A DNA stretch of 64,000 nucleotides from Jiangella alba (GTDB lineage: Bacteria > Actinomycetota > Actinomycetes > Jiangellales > Jiangellaceae). The notes beneath the pieces were generated by a model, which worked only from the letters and a program-made list of their open reading frames with translations, made no database searches and was not told the origin of the DNA. Where the stretch lies: assembly GCF_900106035.1 (NCBI RefSeq), contig NZ_FNUC01000004.1, positions 3,323,722 to 3,387,721 on the forward strand. The letters are read 5' to 3'. This document shows positions 8,964 through 23,176 of this stretch, in pieces. A program made the position numbers and the translations under genes. Position 1 is the stretch's first letter. Every line of letters starts with the position of its first letter.

Positions 8964-9838
8964 GCCTGCGCTTCGGTTACGGGACGAACGGGTTCGGCAG
9001 CCACCGGCTGGACGACGCGCTCGCCGTCATCGCCGGGCTCGGCTACGACGGCGTCGCGCTGACCGTGGACCACCCGCACCTGGACCCGTTCGGCCCGGAC
9101 CTGTCCGCGCGCACGGTCGCCGTCGGGCGGCGGCTGGACGAACTCGGTCTCGCCGTCGTCATCGAGACCGGCGCGCGGTACGTGCTGGACCCGTGGCGCA
9201 AGCACGAGCCGAACCTGGTGTCGGACAGCGGGCGGGAACGGCGGGTCGACCTGCTGTGCCGGGCGGTCCGGATCGGCGCCGAGCTGGGCGCCGAGGCGGT
9301 GTCGTTCTGGTCCGGCACGCTGCCGGACGGCGTCGGCGCCGACGAGGGCTGGCGGCGGGTGACGTCCGGCGTCGCGGCGGTGCTGGAGGAGGCGGAGCGG
9401 CGCGACATGGTGTGCGCCTTCGAGCCGGAGCCCGGGATGTTCGTCGACACCGTTGGCGGCGTGCTGGAGCTGCGCAAACGGCTCGGCGACCCGGAGCGGC
9501 TGCGGGTCACGCTGGACGTCGGGCACGTCGTTGCGAACGAGACCGGCAGCGTCGCCGACTGCGTCCGCCAGGCCGGGGGCCTGCTGGCGAACGTGCAGGT
9601 CGACGACATGGTCGAGGGCGTGCACGAGCATTTGGAGTTCGGCGAGGGCGAGGTCGACCTGCCGGCGGCGCTGGGCGCGCTGCTGGAGGTGGGCTACGGC
9701 GGGCTGGCCGCCGTCGAACTGCCGCGGCACGGGCACGCCGCGCCCGTCGTCGCGCGCCGTTCGCTGGCGGCACTGCGGGCGGCCGAGGCGCAGGCCCTGG
9801 CCGCCATGGGACACGGGGGAGAGGAGGCAACGTCATGA
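8960..9838 (+). CDS. TIM-barrel sugar phosphate isomerase/epimerase
   Basis: 292 residues of the xylose-isomerase-like TIM barrel superfamily (AP_endonuc_2 fold). Visible hallmarks: RFGYGTNGFG at the N-terminus, a strand ending AFEPEPGMF with the metal-ligand Glu, LDVGHVVANE with Asp/His, and NVQVDDMVEG near the C-terminus. Such enzymes isomerise or epimerise sugars, keto-inositols or hydroxypyruvate-like compounds at a divalent metal. Start overlaps eboC by 4 bases and the stop overlaps eboA by 4, so it is an integral member of the operon. Its barrel glutamates parallel those in EboE encoded three genes on (AFEPEPG versus ALEPEPG), suggesting related substrates. Confidence 0.82.
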   Translation: MSLRFGYGTNGFGSHRLDDALAVIAGLGYDGVALTVDHPHLDPFGPDLSARTVAVGRRLDELGLAVVIETGARYVLDPWRKHEPNLVSDSGRERRVDLLCRAVRIGAELGAEAVSFWSGTLPDGVGADEGWRRVTSGVAAVLEEAERRDMVCAFEPEPGMFVDTVGGVLELRKRLGDPERLRVTLDVGHVVANETGSVADCVRQAGGLLANVQVDDMVEGVHEHLEFGEGEVDLPAALGALLEVGYGGLAAVELPRHGHAAPVVARRSLAALRAAEAQALAAMGHGGEEATS

Positions 9839-10500
9839 GCGCGACGATCGATCGAACCACCCCGCACCTGGACGACGCCGCTCGCGGGCGGCTGGCGGAG
9901 CTGCTGGCGGAGGTCGAGACCGACCCCCGGCGGATCTCGGTGCTGTTCCCGGCGGTCGGACGGCGGGTCGCCCGCGGCCCGTCCAACCCGTCCGACCCCG
10001 ACGGCCTGCGCAGCCCGCGACTGGAGGACGAGGCCCGCGCGGCGCTGCTGGTGGCCGCGGCCGCACGCCTGGAGCGGGCCGCGCTGGTCGAGGAGGTCGG
10101 CCAGCTGTACCGGTACGGCGACGCCGACGAGAAACGGGCGGTGCTGCGGGCGCTGGCGGTGCTGGACCTCGGCGACGCCGGGCTGCCGCTGGTGGCCGAC
10201 GCGCTGCGCACCAACGACGTCCGGCTGGTGGCCGCCGCGCTGGGGCCGTACGCCGCCGCGCACCTCGACGCCGCCGCCTGGCGTCAGGGCGTGCTGAAGT
10301 GCCTGTTCGTCGGCGTGCCGCTGGACGCCGTCGCCGAGCTCGACGCACGCACCGACGAGGAGCTGGCCCGCATGGTGGCCGACTACGGCAACGAGCGCGT
10401 CGCCGCCGGGCGGTCGGTGCCCAGCGACGCCTGGCGCATCCTCGGCCGTCACCCCGAGGCCGTGGCCGGCCGGTTCCCCGTCCCCGCCGAGGAGGCCTGA
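9835..10500 (+). CDS. eboA: EboA-family protein
   Basis: 221 residues, all-helical, with no enzyme motif. It matches the EboA pattern as I know it: an early LFPAVGRRVARGP, then helical repeats ending EKRAVLRALAVLDLGDAGLPLVADALRTND (split here as EKRAVLRALAVLDL and LPLVADALRTND) and NVRL-like LKCLFVGVPLDAV. EboA is the marker of ebo clusters, which in cyanobacteria and other bacteria are implicated in moving a secondary-metabolite precursor toward the periplasm; its molecular role is not known. Start ATG follows GAGGAGG and overlaps the upstream stop; the next gene begins two bases after its stop. Confidence 0.78.
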   Translation: MSATIDRTTPHLDDAARGRLAELLAEVETDPRRISVLFPAVGRRVARGPSNPSDPDGLRSPRLEDEARAALLVAAAARLERAALVEEVGQLYRYGDADEKRAVLRALAVLDLGDAGLPLVADALRTNDVRLVAAALGPYAAAHLDAAAWRQGVLKCLFVGVPLDAVAELDARTDEELARMVADYGNERVAAGRSVPSDAWRILGRHPEAVAGRFPVPAEEA

Positions 10501-10502
10501 CG

Positions 10503-11375
10503 ATGCGCATCTTCGACCCCCACATCCACATGACCTCGCGCACCACCGACGACTACCAGCGCATGTACGCCGCCGGGGTGCGGGCCATCACCGAACCGGC
10601 GTTCTGGCTCGGCCAGCCGCGCACGAACGTCGGCTCGTTCGTCGACTACTTCGACGCGCTGGTCGGCTGGGAGCGGTTCCGGGCCGCGCAGTTCGGCATC
10701 CGGCACCACTGCACCATCGCGCTGAACCCGAAGGAGGCCAACGACCCGCGCTGCCACGGCGTGCTCGAGGTGCTGCCGCGCTACCTCGCCAAGGACGGCG
10801 TCGTCGCGGTCGGCGAGCTGGGCTTCGACTCGATGACCGACGACGAGGAGAAGGTGTTCGTCCGGCAGCTGGAGCTGGCCGGCGAGCACGACCTGCCGGT
10901 GCTCGTGCACACGCCGCACCGCGACAAGGCGGCCGGCACCCGGCGGACGCTGGAGCTGGTCGCGGCCAGCGGGCTGCCGCCCGAGCGCGTGCTCGTCGAC
11001 CACCTCAACGAGACCACCGTCGGCATGGTCGCCGACTCGGGCTGCTGGATGGGGTTCTCGATCTACCCGGACACCAAGATGGACGAGCACCGCATGGTGC
11101 GCATCCTCGCCGGCCGGGGCCTGGACCGGATGATCGTCAACTCCGCCGCCGACTGGGGGCACAGCGACCCGCTGAAGACGGTGAAGACCGGCCGGGCCAT
11201 GCTCGCCGAGGGGTTCGACGCCGCCGACGTCGACCGGGTGCTGTGGCAGAACCCGGTCGCGTTCTACGGGCAGAGCGGGCGGCTGCTGCTGGACGAGGTG
11301 GACCTGTCCGGCACGGCGCGCACCGCGACCTTCGAGGGCAACTCGATCCTGCGCGGCCAGCGCCCGGAGGCGTGA
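10503..11375 (+). CDS. eboB: EboB-like TatD-family metal-dependent hydrolase
   Basis: 290 residues of the amidohydrolase superfamily. Metal ligands are readable in order: HxH in FDPHIHM (residues 4-10), Glu in VGELGFD, His in LVHTPHRDK, His in LVDHLNE, and Asp in NSAADWG. TatD-type hydrolases cleave phosphoester or amide bonds; EboB of ebo clusters belongs here and its substrate is unknown. The start lies two bases after eboA, and the TGATG junction joins it to eboE, implying translational coupling. Length is normal for the family. Confidence 0.82.
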   Translation: MRIFDPHIHMTSRTTDDYQRMYAAGVRAITEPAFWLGQPRTNVGSFVDYFDALVGWERFRAAQFGIRHHCTIALNPKEANDPRCHGVLEVLPRYLAKDGVVAVGELGFDSMTDDEEKVFVRQLELAGEHDLPVLVHTPHRDKAAGTRRTLELVAASGLPPERVLVDHLNETTVGMVADSGCWMGFSIYPDTKMDEHRMVRILAGRGLDRMIVNSAADWGHSDPLKTVKTGRAMLAEGFDAADVDRVLWQNPVAFYGQSGRLLLDEVDLSGTARTATFEGNSILRGQRPEA

Positions 11376-12550
11376 TGCGGTTCCGGCACCACGACGGCAC
11401 CGTCGTCCACCTCGCGTACTGCACGAACGTCCACCCGACCGAGGACGTCGAGGCGCTGCTGGACCAGGTGACGCGCTACGGCGCCGGCGCGCGGGCCCGG
11501 CTCGGGGTGGCCCGGCTCGGCCTCGGCCTGTGGCTGCCGGCCCCGGTCGTGGCCCGGCTGGCCTCCGACGCCGGCCGCCGCGACCTGGACCGGCTGCGCG
11601 CCACGCTGGACGCGGGCGGGCTGGAGGTGGTGACGCTCAACGCGTTCCCGTACCAGGGCTTCCACGACCCGCGGGTCAAGCTGGGCGTCTACCACCCGGA
11701 CTGGCTGACGTCGCAGCGGCTGGCGTACACGCTGGACTGCGCCCGGGTGCTGGCCGCGCTGCTGCCCGACGACGCCGTCCGCGGCAGCGTGTCCAGCCTG
11801 CCGCTAGCCTGGCGCACACCGTGGGACGACGCGCGTCGCGGGCTCGCGGCGGAACGGCTGGCGCAGCTGGCCGACGGCCTGGCGAAGGTCGAGGCGGACA
11901 CCGGGCGGACGGTCCGGGTCGCGCTCGAGCCGGAGCCGGGATGCGTCGTCGAGACCGTCGGCGAGGCGGCCGCCCAGCTCGGCGGCGTCGACACCGACCG
12001 CATCGGGATCTGCCTGGACGCCTGCCACCTGGCGACCCAGTTCGAGGAACCGGCGGCCGCGCTGGCCGTGCTCGACGCGGCCGGGCTGTCCGTCGTCAAG
12101 ACGCAGGCGTCGGCCGCGCTGGAGGTGGCCGACCCGTCCGACCCGGCCGCGCGCAAGGCGCTCGCGGCCTACGCCGAGGACCGCTTCCTGCATCAGACCC
12201 GGGTGCGCACCCGCGGCCAGGTGGTCGGCGCCGACGACCTGCCCGTCGCGCTGTCGTCGGCGGCGTTCCCCGACGACGGACCGTGGCGGGTGCACTACCA
12301 CGTGCCCGTGCACGAGCAGCCCGAGCCGCCGCTGGCCGCCACCCAGGGGCACCTGGCGGCGACGCTGCGCGGGCTGTTCGGCGGCGAACGGGCCGTGACC
12401 GACCACGTGGAGGTCGAGACGTACACCTGGTCGGTGCTGCCCGCGGGGCGTCGGCCGGACGGCCCGGACGGGCTGGTGGCGGGGCTCGCGGCGGAACTGC
12501 GCTGGGTCGCGGACCGGATGGCGGAGATCGGTATGGAGGAGATCGCGTGA
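11375..12550 (+). CDS. eboE: EboE-like metabolite-traffic TIM-barrel protein
   Basis: 391 residues. EboE-type signatures are visible: [10 protein letters not shown] near the N-terminus, [54 protein letters not shown] and YHVPVHEQP. These place it in the xylose-isomerase-like barrel group specific to ebo clusters. EboE is thought to act on the small metabolite exported by the cluster, but its reaction is not established. TGATG junction upstream and GTGA overlap with the phosphodiesterase downstream indicate one transcript. Confidence 0.82.
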   Translation: MRFRHHDGTVVHLAYCTNVHPTEDVEALLDQVTRYGAGARARLGVARLGLGLWLPAPVVARLASDAGRRDLDRLRATLDAGGLEVVTLNAFPYQGFHDPRVKLGVYHPDWLTSQRLAYTLDCARVLAALLPDDAVRGSVSSLPLAWRTPWDDARRGLAAERLAQLADGLAKVEADTGRTVRVALEPEPGCVVETVGEAAAQLGGVDTDRIGICLDACHLATQFEEPAAALAVLDAAGLSVVKTQASAALEVADPSDPAARKALAAYAEDRFLHQTRVRTRGQVVGADDLPVALSSAAFPDDGPWRVHYHVPVHEQPEPPLAATQGHLAATLRGLFGGERAVTDHVEVETYTWSVLPAGRRPDGPDGLVAGLAAELRWVADRMAEIGMEEIA

Positions 12551-13929
12551 ACAAGCTGCTCGTGCTCGACGTCGTGGGCCTGACGCCGCGGCTGCTGGAG
12601 CACACCCCGAACCTGCGGGCCATCGCCGGCGACGGCTGGCAGGCCGCGCTGGGCACGGTGCTGCCCGCGGTGACCTGCTCGGTCCAGTCGACGTTCCTCA
12701 CCGGCGCGATGCCGCGCGACCACGGCGCCGTCGGGAACGGCTGGTACTTCCGCGACCTCGGCGAGATCCTCCTGTGGCGCCAGCACAACCGGCTGGTGCA
12801 GGGCGAGAAGGTGTGGGACCTCGCGCGGCGGGCCAAGTCCGACTACAAGGTCGCGAACGTGTGCTGGTGGTACGCGATGGGCGCCGACACCGACTGGACG
12901 GTGACGCCGCGGCCGATCTACCACGCCGACGGCCGCAAGTCGCCGGACTGCTACACCCGGCCGCCGGCGCTGCACGACGAGCTGACCCGGTCGCTGGGGG
13001 AGTTCCCGCTGTTCCAGTACTGGGGCCCGACGGCGTCGATCAGGTCCAGCGAGTGGATCGTGCAGGCGACGCGGCGGCTGATGCCGCAGGCCGACCTCAC
13101 GCTGGCCTACGTCCCGCATCTGGACTACGACCTGCAGCGGTTCGGGCCGCACAGCCCGCAGGCCGTCGCCGCCGCCCGCGACGTCGACCGCGTCCTGGCG
13201 CCGCTGCTCACCGAGGCGCGCGACCAGGGCGTCACCGTCGTCGCGCTGAGCGAGTACGGCATCGGCCCGGCCAGCCGCCCGGTGCACGTCAACCGGGCGC
13301 TGCGCCAGGCCGGGCTGCTCGACGTGTACACGCAGGCCGGCATGGAGTACCTCGACCCGTGGGCGTCGCGGGCGTTCGCCGTCGCCGACCACCAGGTGGC
13401 GCACGTCTACGTGAAGGACCCCGCCGACCTCGAGGCCGTCCGGGAGCACTGCGAGGCGCTGCCCAGCGTCGACCTCGTCCTGGACAAGCAGGCGCAGCGC
13501 GAGTTCGGGCTCGACCACGAGCGCTCCGGCGAGCTGGTGCTGGTGGCCGACCTCGGGGCCTGGTTCACCTACTACTACTGGCTGCACGACGACCGCGCGC
13601 CCGACTTCGCCCGCGGCGTCGAGATCCACCGCAAGCCCGGCTACGACCCGGCCGAGCTGTTCCTCGACCCCGCCGACCCGCGGGTCAAGCTGCGGGCGGG
13701 CGCGAACCTGGCGAAGAAGAAGCTGGGGCTGCGCTACGCGATGAACGTCGTGCCGCTGGACGGGCAGTGGGTGCGCGGCACGCACGGCCGGCTCCCCGAC
13801 GATCCCGCCGACGGGCCGGTGCTGCTGTGCAGCGACCCGTCGACGGCCCGCGACCAGCTGGCCGCCACCGACGTCCGCGACCTGATGCTCGAGCTCGCCG
13901 GACTGAGCACCGCTGCCCGCAACTCGTGA
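12547..13929 (+). CDS. eboF: EboF-like alkaline phosphatase/nucleotide pyrophosphatase family protein
   Basis: 460 residues of the type I phosphodiesterase/nucleotide-pyrophosphatase fold. Motifs in order: metal Asp in LLVLDVVGL, nucleophile Thr/Ser region [13 protein letters not shown], Asp/His pair in [20 protein letters not shown] with a further metal ligand, and a C-terminal [11 protein letters not shown]is. No signal peptide is seen, so it acts in the cytoplasm. It would hydrolyse a phosphodiester or phosphonate in the ebo pathway. Start is GTG inside the GTGA overlap with eboE; 38 bases separate it from the following gene. Confidence 0.8.
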   Translation: MNKLLVLDVVGLTPRLLEHTPNLRAIAGDGWQAALGTVLPAVTCSVQSTFLTGAMPRDHGAVGNGWYFRDLGEILLWRQHNRLVQGEKVWDLARRAKSDYKVANVCWWYAMGADTDWTVTPRPIYHADGRKSPDCYTRPPALHDELTRSLGEFPLFQYWGPTASIRSSEWIVQATRRLMPQADLTLAYVPHLDYDLQRFGPHSPQAVAAARDVDRVLAPLLTEARDQGVTVVALSEYGIGPASRPVHVNRALRQAGLLDVYTQAGMEYLDPWASRAFAVADHQVAHVYVKDPADLEAVREHCEALPSVDLVLDKQAQREFGLDHERSGELVLVADLGAWFTYYYWLHDDRAPDFARGVEIHRKPGYDPAELFLDPADPRVKLRAGANLAKKKLGLRYAMNVVPLDGQWVRGTHGRLPDDPADGPVLLCSDPSTARDQLAATDVRDLMLELAGLSTAARNS

Positions 13930-13967
13930 ACAGAGCGCACGCACCGACGCACGAAGGAGACGACACG

Positions 13968-14975
13968 ATGGCACGACCGATCACCCTCTTCACCGGGCAG
14001 TGGGCCGACCTGCCGTTCGAGGAGGTCGCCCGGCTGGCCGGCGAATGGGGCTACGACGGCCTCGAGATCGCCTGCTGGGGCGACCACCTGGACGTGTGGC
14101 GCGCCGCCGAGGACGACGCCTACGTGAAGTCGCGGCACGACATCCTGGAGAAGAACGGCCTGAAGGTCTGGGCCATCTCCAACCACCTCAAGGGCCAGGC
14201 GGTCTGCGACGACCCGATCGACCAGCGGCACCGCGCGATCCTCCCGGACCGCATCTGGGGCGACGGCGACCCCGAAGGCGTCCGGCAGCGCGCCGCCGAG
14301 GAGATGAAGGTGACGGCCCGCGCGGCCGCCCGGCTCGGCGTGGACACCGTCGTCGGCTTCACCGGCTCGGCCATCTGGAAGTACGTCGCGATGTTCCCGC
14401 CCGCGTCGGACGACATGATCGCCGCCGGCTACCGCGACTTCGCCGACCGCTGGAACCCGATCCTCGACGTGTACGACGAGGTCGGCGTCCGGTTCGCGCA
14501 CGAGGTGCACCCGTCCGAGATCGCCTACGACTACTGGACCACCGTGCAGACGCTGGAGGCGATCGGGCAGCGCGAGGCGTTCGGCCTCAACTGGGACCCC
14601 AGCCACATGGTGTGGCAGGACCTCGACCCCGTCGCGTTCCTGTGGGACTTCCGCGACCGCATCTACCACGTCGACTGCAAGGACACGAAGAAGCAGCTCG
14701 GCAACGGCCGCAACGGCCGGCTCAGCTCGCACCTGCCGTGGGCCGATCCGCGGCGCGGCTGGGACTTCGTGTCCACCGGCCACGGCGACGTGCCGTGGGA
14801 GCAGTCGTTCCGCATGCTCAACGCGATCGGCTACGACGGCCCCATCTCGGTCGAGTGGGAGGACGCCGGCATGGACCGCCTGCGCGGCGCCCCCGAGGCC
14901 CTGGAGTTCGTCCGGTCGAACCTGTTCGACGCGCCCGCCGCGGCCTTCGACGCCGCGTTCAGCTCCACCGACTAG
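13968..14975 (+). CDS. TIM-barrel sugar phosphate isomerase/epimerase
   Basis: 335 residues behind a strong GAAGGAGACGACACG-ATG start. Barrel strands are easy to follow: LTGQW-like [72 protein letters not shown] with metal Glu, [10 protein letters not shown] with Asp/His, YHVDCKD and [10 protein letters not shown]. This subfamily is common next to ThuA and Gfo/Idh/MocA genes in actinomycetes and is annotated as sugar or inositol isomerase. Cytoplasmic. The gap of 38 bases from eboF and its own ribosome site suggest the same transcript with independent translation. Confidence 0.85.
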   Translation: MARPITLFTGQWADLPFEEVARLAGEWGYDGLEIACWGDHLDVWRAAEDDAYVKSRHDILEKNGLKVWAISNHLKGQAVCDDPIDQRHRAILPDRIWGDGDPEGVRQRAAEEMKVTARAAARLGVDTVVGFTGSAIWKYVAMFPPASDDMIAAGYRDFADRWNPILDVYDEVGVRFAHEVHPSEIAYDYWTTVQTLEAIGQREAFGLNWDPSHMVWQDLDPVAFLWDFRDRIYHVDCKDTKKQLGNGRNGRLSSHLPWADPRRGWDFVSTGHGDVPWEQSFRMLNAIGYDGPISVEWEDAGMDRLRGAPEALEFVRSNLFDAPAAAFDAAFSSTD

Positions 14976-15008
14976 ACCTCCGCAGACCACCCCCGAAAGG
15001 AGCACACG

Positions 15009-15965
15009 ATGTGTTACGGATACGACGGCGATCGTGCCCTGGACGAGTCGCTGGCCCGCCGCGGGCTGGGCCGGCGCTCGTTCCTGCTGGGTGCGGCCGC
15101 GGCCGCCGGCGGTGTGCTGGCCGGAGTCGGCGCCGCCCTGCCCGCGTCGGCCGGCGCCCAGCCCACGGGCCGCAAGATCGTCCCGCGCGGCGCCATCAGC
15201 ATCCAGCTGTGGACGGTGCGCGACGCGCTGGCGCCGGGCGCCCTCTACGACGCGACGCTGCGCTCGATCGCCGGCTACGGCTACACGAAGGTCGAGCAGG
15301 CGCTCGGGTACTTCGGCCGCACCGCCGCACAGCTGCGTGACTTCTACGACGAGATCGGCATCTCGTGCTCGTCCAGCCACGACGGCATCAGCGGCGACCG
15401 CGCGTCGCTGGAGGCGAAGCTGGAGAACGCCGCCACGCTCGGCCAGCGCTTCGTCGTCGTCCCGTACCTCGCCTCGGAGAGCCGGTCCGACTGGCAGCTG
15501 TGGGCCGAGCAGATGAACGAGGAGGCGGCGCTGGCGCGGCGGTACGGGCTGCGCTACGGCTACCACAACCACGCGCACGAGTTCACCACCGACCTCGGCG
15601 GCGGCGTCACCCCGTGGGAGGTGCTGACCACGGAGCTGGACCCGAAGCTCGTCCACCTCGAGGTCGACCTCTACTGGGCGGTCACCGGCGGCATCAACAC
15701 CGGCGTGCCCGTCTCGCAGGCCGAGCAGTTCGCCATCGACGTCATCGACGCCGCGCCGCAGCGGACGCTGCAGTACCACGTCAAGGACCGGCACCTGACC
15801 GGCGGCGACATGGCCGACCTCGGCACCGGGCACATCGACTTCGCGGCGATCTTCCGCGCGCACCGCGTGCTGGAGTACATCGTCGAGAACGACACCCCGG
15901 ACGTCACCCCGCTGCAGACGGCGGAGGTCGGCTACCGGTATCTGACCGAGCTGCGAATGCGCTGA
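15009..15965 (+). CDS. Tat-exported TIM-barrel sugar isomerase/epimerase
   Basis: 318 residues. ATG follows GAAAGGAG. The N-terminus carries a twin-arginine signal, RRSFLLGAAAAAGG then LPASAGA, so the folded enzyme leaves the cytoplasm with its metal. The mature part is a xylose-isomerase-like barrel: ISIQLWTVRDAL, GYTKVEQALGYFG, CSSSHDGISG, YGYHNHAHEF with His ligands, LEVDLYWAVTGG, YHVKDRHLTGG and IVENDTPD. It is the third isomerase of the locus and the only one exported, matching the secreted ThuA/GSDH protein at the other end of the operon. A hairpin follows its stop. Confidence 0.87.
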   Translation: MCYGYDGDRALDESLARRGLGRRSFLLGAAAAAGGVLAGVGAALPASAGAQPTGRKIVPRGAISIQLWTVRDALAPGALYDATLRSIAGYGYTKVEQALGYFGRTAAQLRDFYDEIGISCSSSHDGISGDRASLEAKLENAATLGQRFVVVPYLASESRSDWQLWAEQMNEEAALARRYGLRYGYHNHAHEFTTDLGGGVTPWEVLTTELDPKLVHLEVDLYWAVTGGINTGVPVSQAEQFAIDVIDAAPQRTLQYHVKDRHLTGGDMADLGTGHIDFAAIFRAHRVLEYIVENDTPDVTPLQTAEVGYRYLTELRMR

Positions 15966-15981
15966 AATCGGTCGTTCCGGA

Positions 15982-16017
15982 CAGGGCGGCGGTCCGCTTC
16001 GGCGGGTCGCCGCCCTG
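15982..16017 (+). terminator. Rho-independent-like hairpin closing the ebo-type operon
   Basis: CAGGGCGGCG (15982-15991) pairs perfectly with CGCCGCCCTG (16008-16017) across a 16-base loop, 17 bases after the isomerase stop. No T-tract, as is common in high-GC genomes. Confidence 0.6.
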
Positions 16018-16100
16018 GTGCGTCCGCAGGTCGATGATCTTCGATTCGGCCGGAAGGGTAGCTGCGGGGCACCTCGGCGGGGCACACTTGGGGGACCGAG

Positions 16101-17180
16101 GTGGTGCCGGTGATCCGATCGAGGGCGGAGGGTCGCGCGCTGCCGTCCCAGCGTGGACGGCCGGACGGTGATCTTTCCGAGGTCAGCAGGCCGGGCGATG
16201 CTGTGCCCACGGCTGTCGTCGACGACGACGAGCCGGCCGCGGCGCCGGCGCCGCGGTTGTCCGATCCCGGGCCCGGCAGCGGCACCGACCTCACCCGCCG
16301 CTACCTGCGCGAGATCGGCCGCATCCCGCTGCTCAAGGGGCCCGAGGAGGTGCGGCTGGCCCGCGCCATCGAGGCCGGGCTGCTGGCCGGCGAGCGGCTG
16401 GCCGCGGGCGACGCCGGCGCCGACGCCGACGCGCTGGCCGAGGTGGTCCGGCTCGGGCAGCGGGCCAAGGCCAGCCTCATCGAGGCCAACCTGCGCCTCG
16501 TCGTCTCCATCGCGCGCCGCTACACCCGGCGCGGGCTGCCGCTGCTCGACCTCATCCAGGAGGGAAACGTCGGCCTCATCCGCGCCGTCGAGCGGTTCGA
16601 CCACGCCCGCGGCTTCAAGTTCTCCACCTATGCCACGTGGTGGATCCGCCAGGCCATCAGCCGGGCGCTGGCCGAGCAGGGCCGCACCATCCGGCTGCCC
16701 GTGCACGTCGTCGACGAGCTCAACCGCGTGCTGCGGGTGCTGCGCACGCTGGCCCAGCGCGAGGCCCGCGACCCCACCGTCGAGGAGCTGGCCGCCGCCA
16801 CCTCGCTGACCGCCGACCGCGTCGTCGAGCTGCTCTCCTACTCCGAAGAGCCGGTCAGCCTGCAGTTGCCGGTCGGCGAGTCGTCGGAGAACACGTTCGG
16901 CGACTTCGTCGAGGACACCGACGAGCTCTCGCCCGACGAGCTGGTCGCCCAGTTGCTGCTGCGCGACCAGGTCGAGCAGGTGCTCGACGGCCTCAGCGAG
17001 CGCGAGCGGGCGGTCGTCCGGCTCCGCTACGGCCTGCACGACGGCCGCACCCGCACGCTGGAGGAGGTCGGCCGCGAGTTCGGCGTCACGCGCGAGCGGG
17101 TCCGGCAGATCGAGCACCGCACGCTGACGAAGCTGCGGCGCAACGAGTGGGCCAGTGAGCTGCGCGACTACCTCGGCTGA
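16101..17180 (+). CDS. Group 2 sigma-70 family RNA polymerase sigma factor
   Basis: 359 residues from GTG 16101 (GTG 16104 is equally possible; GGGGGA lies just upstream). Region 1.2 is seen at about 64-97 ([13 protein letters not shown]), region 2 at 135-200 with [17 protein letters not shown] and the -10-recognition helix [15 protein letters not shown], region 3 at 215-290, and region 4.2 with [14 protein letters not shown]. This is the primary-sigma-like architecture lacking region 1.1, as in actinomycete HrdA/C/D- or SigB-type factors that direct stationary-phase or stress genes. The upstream hairpin separates it from the ebo operon. The exact name cannot be assigned. Confidence 0.92.
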   Translation: MVPVIRSRAEGRALPSQRGRPDGDLSEVSRPGDAVPTAVVDDDEPAAAPAPRLSDPGPGSGTDLTRRYLREIGRIPLLKGPEEVRLARAIEAGLLAGERLAAGDAGADADALAEVVRLGQRAKASLIEANLRLVVSIARRYTRRGLPLLDLIQEGNVGLIRAVERFDHARGFKFSTYATWWIRQAISRALAEQGRTIRLPVHVVDELNRVLRVLRTLAQREARDPTVEELAAATSLTADRVVELLSYSEEPVSLQLPVGESSENTFGDFVEDTDELSPDELVAQLLLRDQVEQVLDGLSERERAVVRLRYGLHDGRTRTLEEVGREFGVTRERVRQIEHRTLTKLRRNEWASELRDYLG

Positions 17181-17181
17181 C

Positions 17182-17187
17182 TAGTGT
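17182..17187 (+). promoter_or_regulatory. -10 element for a leaderless transcript
   Basis: TAGTGT fits the TANNNT actinobacterial -10 and ends six bases before ATG 17194, with no ribosome site between. This suggests transcription starts at the start codon. Confidence 0.45.
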
Positions 17188-17193
17188 GGGGGC

Positions 17194-17670
17194 ATGAGGC
17201 TGCGCCGTTCGGCTCCCCCTGTCGTCGACGGGCTCGAGCCGGGCGAGCGGGTGCTCGCGTCCGGTTCCGGCCCCGACGGCCACGTCGCCGCCACCACCCA
17301 TCGGCTGCTGCTGCGCGACACCTCGATCCCCTGGACGGCCGTCGAGACCGCGTCCTGGGACGGCGACGCCGAGCTGCTGGTCGTCACCGAGGTGCCCGAC
17401 GCGCGCGGGCGCCGGGCCCGGCACCGGGTGGCGCTCGAGTCCCCGCGCCGCCTCGTCGACGTCGTCCGCGAGCAGGTCACCCAGAGCGTCGTCATCAGCC
17501 GCCACATCCCCGTCGATGGCCGCCGCGGCGTCCGCGTCACCGGCCGCCGCACCCCGTCCGACGACCTCGCCTGGACCGTCCAGGTCGACTCCGGCATCGA
17601 CCTGCGCGACCCGGCCACCAAATCCCGGGTCGACGCCGCGGTCGCGCTGGTCCGCAACGAGGTCGAGTAG
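17194..17670 (+). CDS. Conserved actinobacterial hypothetical protein (PH-like fold likely)
   Basis: 158 residues, soluble. It begins LRRSAPPVVDGLEPGERVLA and continues through ATTHRLLLRDTSIPWTAVE and EVPDARGRRARHRVALES, a pattern of short beta strands and one C-terminal helix found in small uncharacterised actinobacterial proteins resembling bacterial pleckstrin-homology domains. Its role is unknown. It starts 13 bases after the sigma-factor stop and has its own -10 element, so it may be transcribed separately and leaderlessly. Its 3' end is covered by the open antisense frame of the downstream toxin-antitoxin remnant. Confidence 0.7.
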   Translation: MRLRRSAPPVVDGLEPGERVLASGSGPDGHVAATTHRLLLRDTSIPWTAVETASWDGDAELLVVTEVPDARGRRARHRVALESPRRLVDVVREQVTQSVVISRHIPVDGRRGVRVTGRRTPSDDLAWTVQVDSGIDLRDPATKSRVDAAVALVRNEVE

Positions 17671-17700
17671 CTCAGCCGTTCGATACGCCCACACCTCGCG

Positions 17701-18180
17701 GTCGTCGGGTGTCTTGACCTCGAGGTCCAGCCGCCGGAGCTGGTCGGGCGGGAAGTCGCGCAGATTGTTCGTCACGATGACCTGCGCGCCGGACCGTCTG
17801 GCCGCGGCGACCGAGGCGCGCTGGTAGTCCAGGAGGTCGTCCAGTCTGACCCGCCGGTGCCGGCCGACCTTCTCGAAGGCGATGTCGCCATGTTCCAGCC
17901 GTCCGACGAGGTAGGGGCGCGAGACGTTCAGCAGGTCGGCGGCCTGCTGCGTGGTGAGCATGGTGTGCATCGGCATCACCGACACGCCCTTGCCTTCGGC
18001 CATGTACGCCGGCATGCTCGCGAACAGCTGGACCGCGGCGCGCGGCACCACCAGGACCTCGTCGGTGCGGCCGGCCTCGGTGTGGAGCTCGATCTCGTCC
18101 TCGTCGTGCCGTCCGAGGTAGTGGGCGATGCGGCCGAGGGCCCGATCGGCGACCTCCTGTTCGACCTCACCGGGCGCCAC
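17701..18180 (-). pseudogene. Collapsed HTH-antitoxin / PIN-toxin fusion remnant
   Basis: Reading leftwards from GTG 18180, residues 1-120 are an excisionase-type antitoxin: VLVVPRAAVQLFA, then MLTTQQAADLLNVSRPYLV with helix-turn-helix and KVGRHRRVRLDDLLDYQR. At residue 121 the sequence switches in frame to RRSGAQVIVTNNLRDFP and LEVKTPDD, which is the C-terminal strand of a PIN-domain (VapC-like) toxin. The end of the antitoxin, the toxin start and the catalytic Asp residues of PIN are gone. This is best explained by an in-frame deletion joining adjacent antitoxin and toxin genes. The frame then stays open to 17086, antisense to the preceding gene, with no conserved content. DNA binding may persist; toxin activity should not. 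Confidence 0.65.
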
Positions 18181-18249
18181 CGCAACCTGTAGCGCGTGAC
18201 AGCCCTACTGGCCAGCGCACATGAGGCACTGGCCAGCAGAGGGAGTGAA

Positions 18250-18282
18250 CCGGCCGGGCCGCCTGCGGTGCGGCCCGACCGG
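18250..18282 (-). terminator. Hairpin after the subtilase gene
   Basis: CCGGCCGGGCCGC (18250-18262) pairs with GCGGCCCGACCGG (18270-18282) with one mismatch, 17 bases beyond the subtilase stop on the minus strand. Two copies of CTGGCCAGC at about 18210 and 18231 lie next to it. Confidence 0.55.
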
Positions 18283-18298
18283 CTCGGCCGGGGGAAGG

Positions 18299-23140
<4,842 letters not shown>

Positions 23141-23176
23141 CGTCACTCCTCGTGTCGGTGCAGCGCCGGGCCGGGC

